Below, one piece after another: positions 1 through 6,011 of a DNA stretch of 6,969 nucleotides. This DNA comes from JBBRHH01 sp038222915. GTDB lineage: Bacteria > Planctomycetota > Phycisphaerae > Tepidisphaerales > Tepidisphaeraceae. The stretch's first letter is position 1. Each line of letters begins with the position of its first letter. The notes under the pieces were generated by a model. The model was not told the origin of the DNA, ran no database searches, and saw nothing but the letters and a program-made list of their open reading frames with translations. Location of the stretch: positions 1 through 6,969 of the forward strand of contig JBBRHH010000331.1 of the NCBI GenBank assembly GCA_038222915.1, given 5' to 3'. A program made the position numbers and the translations under genes.

Positions 1-6
1 GCACAT
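1..6 (-). CDS. Start of a downstream gene in the kinase operon (first two codons only)
   Basis: On the minus strand an ATG at 6-4 is followed by TGC (Cys) at the window edge. It is preceded by GGAGGAGGA (complement of 11-19), four bases from the ATG, a much better than average ribosome binding site. An in-frame ATG at 24-22 would give a longer start (MLEEEEMC), but the strong site favours the one at 6. The start lies 29 bases beyond the kinase stop with no visible terminator, so the two genes are probably cotranscribed. A response regulator or other signalling partner is a common occupant of this position, but no product can be read from two codons. Confidence 0.55.
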
Positions 7-10
7 CTCT

Positions 11-19
11 TCCTCCTCC
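11..19 (-). promoter_or_regulatory. Strong ribosome binding site for the downstream gene
   Basis: The minus strand reads GGAGGAGGA here, containing two overlapping GGAGG cores 4-8 bases before the ATG at 6. It lies just past the kinase stop codon, which suggests efficient translation of the next gene. Confidence 0.55.
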
Positions 20-35
20 AACATCTGTACAGGAC

Positions 36-3035
36 TTAGATGACGCTGACCGGCGACTCATCCCCGCGTTGCTCGCCTTCGGGCTTGTATCCCTGCACCC
101 TGCGAATCAGCGCGATCAGGTCGTCCACGCGTGTCGCGATCTCTTCGATCGCCTTGCCCTCATCGATCGTCTCTTCTGCACGGCTTGCCAATTCGGTAAT
201 CAGATCGAAGCCGTAACCGCCGCCGGCGCCGCGTAGTTGATGAACTGCGCGACGCAGTGACGGCAGATCGTTTTGCCCGAGCTGCTCCTTCATCTTCGCG
301 ACGCGCTCGGGCAACTCGTCGATAAACTCGCCGAGGATCTGGCGAAGTTCAGGCATGTTCGCATAGCTGCTGCAAACAACGTCGTTTGCCGCCGGCGCGG
401 GTGCCTGCGCTGGCTTCACGGCACACGCGGCGACGCTGTGAGTCTCTCCGACGGCATGTCCGAGGTTGCGGTGTATGGTGCTCACGAGGTGGTCCTTTGA
501 AATGGGTTTGCTCAGGTAGTCGCTGCATCCACTGTTGATGCACTTGGCCCGGTCATCGGCCATGGCGTGCGCGGTCAGAGCGATGATCGGCACGTCCAGT
601 CCAAGTTTGCGGATCTCGCTGGCAGCGCCGTAGCCGTCGAGCTCCGGCATCTGCATGTCCATCAGAATCACATCAAATTGTTCCAAGAGAATCATTTCGA
701 CGGCGGCCCTGCCGTTCTCGACGACCATGACCTCCGCCCCCGCGGAACGCAGATGGGCGCAGATCAACCGCTGGTTGTCCCGACCGTCTTCGGCGAGAAG
801 CACGCGGCAGTTCAGCTTGATGTTCCTGGCGGTCTCATCGATCACCTGTCGGGGCAGCATCGACTCACACAACTCAGGAAGCATGCCCGCCGCGTCCAGG
901 GCCCCGGCGTGAACGGACAAGCTAAAGACGCTTCCGCGGCCGGGTTCTGAACTGACGGCGATATCGCCGCCGAGCATTTTCGCGAGCCGCCGGCTGATGG
1001 TAAGTCCGAGACCGGTGCCTCCAAAACGCCGCGTGGTGGATTCATCGGCCTGCGTGAAGGGCGTGAACAATCGAGCAAGGTGCTCGGGGGTCATGCCAAT
1101 CCCTGTATCGCTGACGGTGCAGCGCAGCGTGCCAGAGCCGTTTTCTTTATCGCAACGGATTTTGTGCCGTACTTCGCCGCCGGGCGTGAACTTGATCGCA
1201 TTGCCCAGCAGATTGACGAGAATTTGTTTCAGGCGCAGTGGGTCGGTCGTGATGCATTTGGGAATGGCGCCTTCAAATATCATCTTGAAGTCCAGGCCCT
1301 TCTCATTTGCTCTTGACCGCGTCATGGACAGAACGTCGGCGATCACCTGCGGCAGATCGCAGGTGATCTCTTCCACACTCATCTGGCCGGACTCAATCTT
1401 CGAGAGGTCGAGGATATCGTTGATGAGATCCATCAGATGCCGGCCATTGCGCCGGATGACCTGGAGCGATTCCTGCCGCTCTGACAGTGTTTGATCCGGC
1501 TCGAGCATGATGTCGGCATAACCGACGATCGCGGTCATTGGCGTGCGTATTTCGTGGCTCATGTTGGCGAGAAATTCGCTCTTGGCGCGGCTGGCCGCCT
1601 CGGCCGCGTCTTTCGCGTGCTGCAACTCTTCTTCAACGCACTTCTTGTTGGTGATATCGCGGTAGACCGCCACCCCTCCGCAGACTGCGCCGCCATCGCC
1701 GATCAGCGGTCGGGCGGTTGCACTGAGCCAGATGCCTGCGCTTGAGTTGGGCTTGCGTACGAAGATTTCAAGATTGTCGACGCATTCGCCACGCATGGCC
1801 CGGGCCAGAGGCCGCTCGACCTGCGGATAAGGCGTACTCATGTCCGACAGATAGAGCTCGTAACAACTCGACCAGATCCCCTGACTGACGCCCGGCGAGA
1901 CGCCACCCAGCAGAGACGTTGCCGCGGGATTGAAGAGTAGTATTTCGCCCGAAGCATCAGCCACGACCACCCCGTCACCCATGCTGTCGAGGATCGAGCG
2001 AAGAATATTGGATTGATTTCGCAGGGCATCTTCCGATTGTGCCAGCGCGGTCGCGCGTTCCTCGGCCGCGGCGCTGCGCTCGGCGACACGCGCTTCGAGA
2101 GTTTCGTTGATCGCTTTAAGCGTCTGTTCCACACGCCGCCGGCGTGAAACATCGCGGGCAATGCCCACCATCCCGAGCATGTTGCCTTCTGAGTCACGAA
2201 GAGGAACCTTTGTGCGTGACACCCACGCCACGCCGCCGGAGAAATCGGTCGATGGCTCCTCCTCGTTGATGAGGGCCTTGCCCGAATCGATCACCTTCTG
2301 GTCGTCGGCGACGTACCGCGCCGCCAGTTCTGGAGGGAAAAAATCGTGTGCGGTTTTTCCTTCGGTCTGGTCCTGCCGATTCGAGCCAAGAAAACGCAGA
2401 TGGGCGGTGTTGTTCAGAAGGTATCGCCCCTGCATATCTTTGACATAAACAAGGTCGGGGAGTGCATCGATCAACGTCCGGAGCAGGTTGCGATCCTTGG
2501 CCAACTGCTGTGACGCATGCTTGTGCTCCGCAATCTCCGCCTGGAGCGTTGTGTTCGCCCGCTCGAGCTCGGTATTGCGTTCGCGGACGCGGGTTTCGAG
2601 AAGCCGCTGACTGACATGTGACGCTTCCAGGTCGTGGGCGAGCTGGTCCGCGCGGTCGAGATTTTCGTAGATGACTTTCAAGGAGCGTGCTCGCAGTGCA
2701 TAGCGCCACGTGAAATAGACGAGGACCGCCAGCACGATGTCGTAGAGCCGCCAGGCCGGCCAGAACATTTTGATCGGAATGAACACGTATCCGCAGACGC
2801 CGCACAGAATAAAGATGTTTTTCAACTCGCTAAGAGCCTTACGAGCCGGGCTTTTTATCAGCCCCTGACCCGAGCGACGCCAGTGGGCTGCGATCACGAC
2901 GTAGCCGCCCGCCACTGCCAGATCGAGCGCAATAGTGACGCCGATCCAGAAATAGTCATTCCGCATGCAATGGCTCAAGTCGTGATAGGACTTGGCTCCC
3001 CCCGCGAACCATTGGACGAATTCCGATAGCGACAT
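36..3035 (-). CDS. Membrane-bound hybrid sensor histidine kinase (3TM-PAS-PAS-HisKA-HATPase-REC-HPt)
   Basis: A 999-residue multistep phosphorelay kinase. Three hydrophobic helices lie at about 27-50, 72-91 and 97-115; the basic loop at 52-72 and the basic stretch after helix 3 predict an outside N-terminus and a cytoplasmic body. A charged coiled coil (about 118-182) leads to PAS 1 (about 183-299). A second coiled coil (about 300-340) leads to PAS 2 (about 343-463). HisKA has the H-box NMSHEIRTP with phospho-acceptor His494. HATPase_c shows the N-box (Asn608, Asn612), DTGIGM (643-648), LFTPF (656-660) and GGTGLGL (672-678). The receiver has Glu749/Asp750, phospho-acceptor Asp793, Thr821 and Lys843. 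The C-terminal HPt carries VHQLRGAGG with His932. All catalytic residues are present, so it should be active. The domain order after PAS resembles BarA/GacS and ArcB kinases; the ligand is unknown. The ATG start has AGGAGA six bases upstream. Confidence 0.96.
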   Translation of the reverse strand: MSLSEFVQWFAGGAKSYHDLSHCMRNDYFWIGVTIALDLAVAGGYVVIAAHWRRSGQGLIKSPARKALSELKNIFILCGVCGYVFIPIKMFWPAWRLYDIVLAVLVYFTWRYALRARSLKVIYENLDRADQLAHDLEASHVSQRLLETRVRERNTELERANTTLQAEIAEHKHASQQLAKDRNLLRTLIDALPDLVYVKDMQGRYLLNNTAHLRFLGSNRQDQTEGKTAHDFFPPELAARYVADDQKVIDSGKALINEEEPSTDFSGGVAWVSRTKVPLRDSEGNMLGMVGIARDVSRRRRVEQTLKAINETLEARVAERSAAAEERATALAQSEDALRNQSNILRSILDSMGDGVVVADASGEILLFNPAATSLLGGVSPGVSQGIWSSCYELYLSDMSTPYPQVERPLARAMRGECVDNLEIFVRKPNSSAGIWLSATARPLIGDGGAVCGGVAVYRDITNKKCVEEELQHAKDAAEAASRAKSEFLANMSHEIRTPMTAIVGYADIMLEPDQTLSERQESLQVIRRNGRHLMDLINDILDLSKIESGQMSVEEITCDLPQVIADVLSMTRSRANEKGLDFKMIFEGAIPKCITTDPLRLKQILVNLLGNAIKFTPGGEVRHKIRCDKENGSGTLRCTVSDTGIGMTPEHLARLFTPFTQADESTTRRFGGTGLGLTISRRLAKMLGGDIAVSSEPGRGSVFSLSVHAGALDAAGMLPELCESMLPRQVIDETARNIKLNCRVLLAEDGRDNQRLICAHLRSAGAEVMVVENGRAAVEMILLEQFDVILMDMQMPELDGYGAASEIRKLGLDVPIIALTAHAMADDRAKCINSGCSDYLSKPISKDHLVSTIHRNLGHAVGETHSVAACAVKPAQAPAPAANDVVCSSYANMPELRQILGEFIDELPERVAKMKEQLGQNDLPSLRRAVHQLRGAGGGYGFDLITELASRAEETIDEGKAIEEIATRVDDLIALIRRVQGYKPEGEQRGDESPVSVI
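2691..3035 (-). other. Three-helix N-terminal sensor module of the kinase
   Basis: Residues 1-115 form a compact membrane module: about 26 extracytoplasmic residues carrying His18, His22 and Cys23, then helix 1 starting at Asn-Asp-Tyr-Phe-Trp, a basic cytoplasmic loop, helix 2 with FILCGVCGYVF (Cys78, Cys81), a very short outside turn (WPAWR) and helix 3. It is not the usual pair of helices flanking a periplasmic domain, so the signal is probably sensed within or near the membrane. The His and Cys residues could bind a metal or respond to redox, but that is inference. Confidence 0.65.
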
Positions 3036-3041
3036 CGCTGC

Positions 3042-3047
3042 TCTCCT
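3042..3047 (-). promoter_or_regulatory. Ribosome binding site of the histidine kinase
   Basis: The minus strand reads AGGAGA, six bases upstream of the ATG at 3035. This fixes the kinase start, which also gives a natural N-terminus before the first membrane helix. Confidence 0.75.
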
Positions 3048-3063
3048 GGGGAACCCACTTGAA

Positions 3064-3082
3064 GCGTCGGATCAATCGACGC
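3064..3082 (-). other. Small GC-rich hairpin in the kinase leader
   Basis: GCGTCG (3064-3069) and CGACGC (3077-3082) are perfect 6-bp inverted arms around a 7-base loop. On the kinase mRNA the hairpin would end about 16 bases upstream of the AGGAGA site. There is no U-run, so it is not a terminator. It may be a leader structure, a protein-binding dyad or chance. Confidence 0.3.
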
Positions 3083-3207
3083 GGCGTAGGTTTCATCGGA
3101 GCAGGCCACAATAACCTGATGGAGGATGGAAGAAATGCGCGCGAGATTCTTTAGATGAAGGGCCGCGCGGAGCGCCGATAACCACGCGGCGACAGCACTT
3201 CGGCACA

Positions 3208-3232
3208 TAACTATATTAATAATAGATAGTTA
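3208..3232. repeat. AT-rich inverted repeat (7-bp arms)
   Basis: TAACTAT (3208-3214) and ATAGTTA (3226-3232) are perfect inverted arms around an 11-base AT-rich centre that contains the palindrome ATTAAT. The element overlaps minus-strand -10-like hexamers, so it could be an operator over the kinase promoter. It could equally reflect simple AT-richness. Confidence 0.35.
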
Positions 3233-3264
3233 AAAAATATCGATACTCGAAACTAAATTGCTGC

Positions 3265-3278
3265 GCGACACCTGTCGC
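3265..3278. promoter_or_regulatory. Palindromic operator-like site GCGACA-CC-TGTCGC
   Basis: Six-base perfect inverted arms are separated by two bases. A two-base loop is too tight for a stable RNA hairpin, so a DNA site for a dimeric regulator is the better reading. It lies about 48 bases upstream of the TTGACA box. Further half-sites occur at 3189-3194 (GCGACA) and 3292-3297 (TGTCGC). No regulator family is assigned. Confidence 0.35.
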
Positions 3279-3326
3279 TCCCGCTTACTGATGTCGCCAT
3301 ACAACGCGGTATAGCACCCAACCAAG

Positions 3327-3355
3327 TTGACAGGCTCATCTATATGGAATATTGT
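3327..3355 (+). promoter_or_regulatory. Sigma-70-type promoter for the PEP-CTERM gene
   Basis: A perfect TTGACA (3327-3332) is followed after 17 bases by TATTGT (3350-3355), which matches four of six consensus -10 positions. The expected transcription start is near 3361-3363, giving a leader of about 64 bases. Confidence 0.5.
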
Positions 3356-3360
3356 TGAGA

Positions 3361-3416
3361 TCGCTTGGTTATAGGACTTTGGCGGAAACACATCGGCCCA
3401 TCACGGGCCCAAGCGA
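3361..3416 (+). promoter_or_regulatory. Leader structure overlapping the PEP-CTERM ribosome binding site
   Basis: TCGCTTGG (3361-3368) is perfectly complementary to CCAAGCGA (3409-3416), an 8-bp stem whose 3' arm overlaps the start of the GAGGTG ribosome binding site (3415-3420). Between the arms a local hairpin GGCCC-ATCAC-GGGCC (3395-3409) shares one base with the stem. The 5' arm sits at the predicted transcription start, so the mRNA end could fold back near its own ribosome binding site and modulate translation or stability. Confidence 0.4.
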
Positions 3417-3420
3417 GGTG
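3415..3420 (+). promoter_or_regulatory. Ribosome binding site of the PEP-CTERM gene
   Basis: GAGGTG lies five bases before the ATG at 3426. It supports this start, which also yields a complete signal peptide. Confidence 0.7.
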
Positions 3421-3425
3421 CACAC

Positions 3426-4442
3426 ATGTCGGGCAAGATCATTCCCAAATCTGGTAAAACGCGCGCAAAAGGCCGTTCGTCCCATCGTCTGCTTGCCGCC
3501 GCGATCGGCGCTTGCGTACTTGGATTAACTGCGGCCCAGGCCCATGCCGGGCTGACGACGGACAACATTCTCGTCAACAATTTCGGCGACACGAGCGGCA
3601 CTCCGAACATTCAGGAATACACCCCGGCCGGCACCCTCGTACAGACATACACCGGTACCGGCTACGATTGGGAAGGCGCGACAGTAACCCCAAGCGGCCT
3701 GCTGGTGACAACCCGCCGCCACATTGCCGCTCAACCGACATCAGCAAACGGCATTAACGTATTCGATAATACCGGCACCCAAGTCGCGACTTTTGGCACG
3801 CCCGAAATCTCCTCGACCAAGTATCCGGGCGACATCAGCGTTTTTGCCGACAACACACTCGCCGTCAGCGATCAGAACAATGGCACGCACGTCATCCGAA
3901 AGTATTCACTGGCAGGCGTTCATCTTGGAGATATTACTCTTCCCGTGGTTGGCGGTGTCAACGACACCACCTTTGGCAGCACGATCAGTCCGACCAACAC
4001 GCTCTGGATGAGCGATCCTGGCGACGGCAAGCTTTACGAAGTTAACGAAAGCGGCACACTGCTCAGCAATCTGTCGCTCCCGTTCCTTCCCCTGGACATG
4101 ATCGTGGCGCCCGACTCCACGCTGTGGGTCACCGAAAATCATAGCTCAACCATCCACCACCTGCAGCCACTCACATCGACGACTTTCAATGCACTCACGT
4201 CGATTACCGCAGGGTTTGAAGCGTTGGGAATTGCAATGGATTCCGGCGGAGATATCCTCGTGACCGGTCCATCCGCCACAACGGTGGAGCGGTATTCAAC
4301 CACGACAGGATTCGTCAATTCATTCAGCATTTCCAGTCCCGACAGTCCCATTTTCCTCAATGTGGTCCCCGTGCCTGAGCCAGGCGCAATGGCTCTCATG
4401 CTGTTAGCCGTGCCGGCGTTGTTGCGACGCCGCCGCGCTTGA
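3426..4442 (+). CDS. Secreted beta-propeller-like protein with PEP-CTERM sorting signal
   Basis: A 338-residue exported protein. The N-terminus has a basic region (about 1-21), a hydrophobic core (about 22-37) and a likely signal peptidase I site after Ala41 (AQAHA/G). The mature part shows about six repeats of roughly 35-45 residues starting near 46, 85, 135, 184, 223 and 266. Each has a hydrophobic strand, a 'LxVT/S' strand, a polar turn, then 'I/V-x-x-Y/F' and a Gly-rich turn. This fits a six-bladed propeller of the NHL or SMP-30 type, though no family was confirmed. The tail has VPEP (316-319), a helix (about 321-333) and RRRR (334-337): the PEP-CTERM signal, recognised by an exosortase and associated with surface or exopolysaccharide-linked proteins. 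No exosortase is in this window. Cys30 in the signal peptide is not a convincing lipobox. The molecular function is unknown. Confidence 0.9.
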   Translation: MSGKIIPKSGKTRAKGRSSHRLLAAAIGACVLGLTAAQAHAGLTTDNILVNNFGDTSGTPNIQEYTPAGTLVQTYTGTGYDWEGATVTPSGLLVTTRRHIAAQPTSANGINVFDNTGTQVATFGTPEISSTKYPGDISVFADNTLAVSDQNNGTHVIRKYSLAGVHLGDITLPVVGGVNDTTFGSTISPTNTLWMSDPGDGKLYEVNESGTLLSNLSLPFLPLDMIVAPDSTLWVTENHSSTIHHLQPLTSTTFNALTSITAGFEALGIAMDSGGDILVTGPSATTVERYSTTTGFVNSFSISSPDSPIFLNVVPVPEPGAMALMLLAVPALLRRRRA

Positions 4443-4543
4443 TGGACAGGGCAAAATCCGCCCGCCCCGGCCCTCAATCCAAAGAAATCGCGCAAAAATT
4501 GCTTTACTTGTCCGCAGTTTTGTGTATTAATGAATCCGTATAA

Positions 4544-4580
4544 CGTTTTCGGGAAACGCTATTCGCGCCGAAGGATTCGG
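4544..4580 (+). other. Tandem small hairpins in the SH3-gene leader
   Basis: Hairpin 1 is CGTTTT-CGG-GAAACG (4544-4558; five Watson-Crick pairs and one G-U). Hairpin 2 is CCGAA-GGA-TTCGG (4568-4580; five pairs), followed by TTTT at 4581-4584. A second AAACG at 4586-4590 could pair with CGTTT (4544-4548) instead of the first AAACG, so two exclusive folds are possible. The stems are short and the regulatory role is speculative. Confidence 0.3.
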
Positions 4581-4595
4581 TTTTCAAACGCACAC

Positions 4596-4601
4596 GGAGG
4601 T
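4596..4601 (+). promoter_or_regulatory. Ribosome binding site deciding the TTG start
   Basis: GGAGGT lies five bases before TTG at 4607. The frame is closed by TAA at 4541-4543, and no ATG, GTG or other TTG occurs in frame between that stop and 4607, so this site selects the TTG. Confidence 0.75.
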
Positions 4602-4606
4602 GCCAA

Positions 4607-5947
4607 TTGTCACGCCTGCCTCACAAGATCACTCTTCAATTCGCTCGTCGGTTTCTTCTCGCCGCCAGTCTCGCAACGTCTGCGTCACTCGTGCCGCTTG
4701 CCCATTTTGCAGTTGCACAGGATGCAACGACGGGAGCGGATGTTGAGAACGCCAAGAATCGCTACCTCGGCGCTATCAGCGGCAATCAGGCCACCGTTCG
4801 CAGCGGCCCAACCGACACCGACTATCCCACGATTCGCCTCGACAAAGGCGCCGAAGTCGTCGTCGTTGGCATCAAGAACGGCTGGCTGAAAATCGTGCCG
4901 CCCGCAGGCAGCTTCAGCTACGTCACAAAGCTGTACATCAACAAGCATGGTGACGGCACGACCGGTACGGTCGCAAAGGACGGGCTGCCCGTCTTCGCCG
5001 GCGGCACACAAAGCGAAATGAAGGCGACAAAACAGTGCACGCTCAACCATGGCGAAGAAGTTACGATTCTCGGCGAGGCCGAGGAATACTATCGCATCAA
5101 GCCGCCGGCCGACGCATATGTCTGGATTCACCAGAATCTCGTCGCGCCGGTCAAGCAGCTCAGCGTCGCAAACACCACGCCGCCGCCGGCCGTGCCTGAG
5201 ATCACTCACAAGGATCCCGTTTTGCCCGGCCCGATAGGCAGTGCGACGACAAAGCCATCCACACTGCCCTCCGACGTCGCAACGATTCCGCAAACACAGC
5301 CATCGGTGGATTTTGCCGCCGCTGCTATTGAGTTTGACAAGGCCGAGGATGCCTTCAAGGCAGTCGAGTCGGTCAAGCTCGAAGAACAGAATGTGTCAGA
5401 GCTTCAATCGGCGTACGAGAAGCTGATCGCGGCCGACGCCCTGCCGGCGTCGATGCGCCGCGTTGCCGAGGCACGCGTATCCGCGTTGAAAGTGCGCGAA
5501 GCCTCCAAAGTACAATTGCTCGCCAGCCGGAAGACCGAGGAAGAGACCTCGGCCCGCCTCCTCGCGATTCGTGCCGAGCGCACCGAGCTCGAAGAACGCG
5601 TTAAGGAACTGGGCGTGCAAATCTTCACGGCGGTCGGCACCCTGCAGACCTCCAGCCTCCAGACCGGCAATCAGATCCTCTACCGCCTGACCGATCCCGC
5701 ATCAGGGCGAACTGTCTGCTACGCCCGCTCCAATGAGAACAAGATCGCCAACATGATTGGGCAGTTTGTCGGTGTCCGCGGCGCGATCGCGGCCGACCCC
5801 CAGCTCAGCCTGAAAGTCGTCACCATCACCGAGATTCAGGGCGTCGAGCAGGCCAAGGTAAACAAAACTGTCAGCGCGCAGATCATTCCCCCCAGCCTGC
5901 TGGGCAAGGGCACCGATCAGGCAACGAGCGAATTGCCAACGCCTTGA
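4607..5947 (+). CDS. Exported protein with two SH3-like domains, helical region and beta-rich C-terminal domain
   Basis: A 446-residue protein starting at TTG, the only start that retains the signal peptide (the next Met is residue 138). Basic residues (3-15), a hydrophobic core (16-35) and AVA/QDA predict signal peptidase cleavage after Ala37. Two bacterial SH3-like segments follow: about 52-113, with the typical 'ATVRSGP...GAEVVVVGIKNGWLKIVPP', and about 118-180, with 'GEEVTILGEAEEYYRIKPP' and a 'YVWIHQNLV' strand. A Pro/Thr-rich linker (about 188-232) leads to a long charged helical region (about 237-337), probably coiled coil. The last part (about 338-415) is beta-rich with 'YRLTDP', 'IGQFVGVRG' and 'KVVTITEI', resembling a small OB-like barrel. 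SH3b domains often bind peptidoglycan or partner proteins, so an envelope role is likely, but no enzyme motif is present. The coding region ends just before a strong terminator. Confidence 0.85.
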   Translation: MSRLPHKITLQFARRFLLAASLATSASLVPLAHFAVAQDATTGADVENAKNRYLGAISGNQATVRSGPTDTDYPTIRLDKGAEVVVVGIKNGWLKIVPPAGSFSYVTKLYINKHGDGTTGTVAKDGLPVFAGGTQSEMKATKQCTLNHGEEVTILGEAEEYYRIKPPADAYVWIHQNLVAPVKQLSVANTTPPPAVPEITHKDPVLPGPIGSATTKPSTLPSDVATIPQTQPSVDFAAAAIEFDKAEDAFKAVESVKLEEQNVSELQSAYEKLIAADALPASMRRVAEARVSALKVREASKVQLLASRKTEEETSARLLAIRAERTELEERVKELGVQIFTAVGTLQTSSLQTGNQILYRLTDPASGRTVCYARSNENKIANMIGQFVGVRGAIAADPQLSLKVVTITEIQGVEQAKVNKTVSAQIIPPSLLGKGTDQATSELPTP

Positions 5948-5982
5948 ACCGGCAGAGTTGAAAATCAGTCTCCTCCCACGCA

Positions 5983-6011
5983 CAAAACCCTCGGACCATC
6001 CGGGGGTTTTG
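5983..6011. terminator. Strong intrinsic terminator, probably bidirectional
   Basis: Arms 5983-5995 and 5999-6011 pair over 13 bases (one G-U at 5991/6003) with a three-base loop CCA. The A-run of the left arm pairs with the T-run of the right arm, so either strand presents a GC-rich stem followed by U residues. It lies 35 bases after the SH3-gene stop and about 170 bases beyond the stop of the converging ATPase gene, so it may end both transcripts. Confidence 0.85.

Larger units (their letters stand above)
3036..3425. promoter_or_regulatory. Divergent intergenic regulatory region
   Basis: These 390 bases separate the divergent kinase and PEP-CTERM genes and contain no convincing gene. They hold the kinase ribosome binding site and leader hairpin, an AT-rich island near 3205-3245 (the most AT-rich stretch I noticed in the window), four copies of GCGACA or its complement TGTCGC, a promoter candidate for the plus strand and a structured leader. 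Shared control of both genes is possible from the arrangement alone. A clear promoter for the kinase could not be fixed: the AT-rich island contains minus-strand -10-like hexamers (TATTAT from 3224-3219, TATAGT from 3215-3210), but neither has a good -35 box. Confidence 0.6.
4443..4606 (+). promoter_or_regulatory. Intergenic region with possible promoter and leader of the SH3 gene
   Basis: Between the two exported-protein genes there is no convincing terminator. An AT-rich stretch at 4497-4544 offers promoter elements: TTTACT (4503-4508) with TATTAA (4525-4530) at a 16-base spacing, and TATAAC (4539-4544), a five-of-six -10 match without a good -35. Two small hairpins and a strong ribosome binding site follow. 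The gene therefore may have its own promoter, may be read through from upstream, or both. Confidence 0.35.

Noticed and set aside
997..1494. 165-codon plus-strand open frame opposite the kinase
   Set aside because: It is antisense to the conserved HisKA and HATPase region and its translation has no recognisable motif.
2194..2805. 203-codon minus-strand open frame inside the kinase gene
   Set aside because: It overlaps the kinase in another frame, is Arg/Pro/Ser-rich with no recognisable domain, and is explained by high-GC third positions; the kinase frame carries intact PAS motifs across the same bases.
2975..3208. 77-codon minus-strand open frame spanning the kinase start
   Set aside because: It overlaps the kinase start and leader, has no known domain, and I saw no support for it beyond being open.
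3504..3518. Possible lipobox around Cys30 of the PEP-CTERM protein
   Set aside because: IGAC is a poor lipobox and sits in the middle of the hydrophobic core; a good signal peptidase I site follows at AQAHA.
4448..4474. AGGGC/GCCCT inverted repeat after the PEP-CTERM gene as a terminator
   Set aside because: It has only five pairs with a 17-base loop and no T-run follows, so it is not convincing as an intrinsic terminator.
4685..5293. 202-codon minus-strand open frame opposite the SH3 gene
   Set aside because: It is antisense to a gene with a signal peptide, ribosome binding site and SH3 motifs, and its own translation shows no domain.
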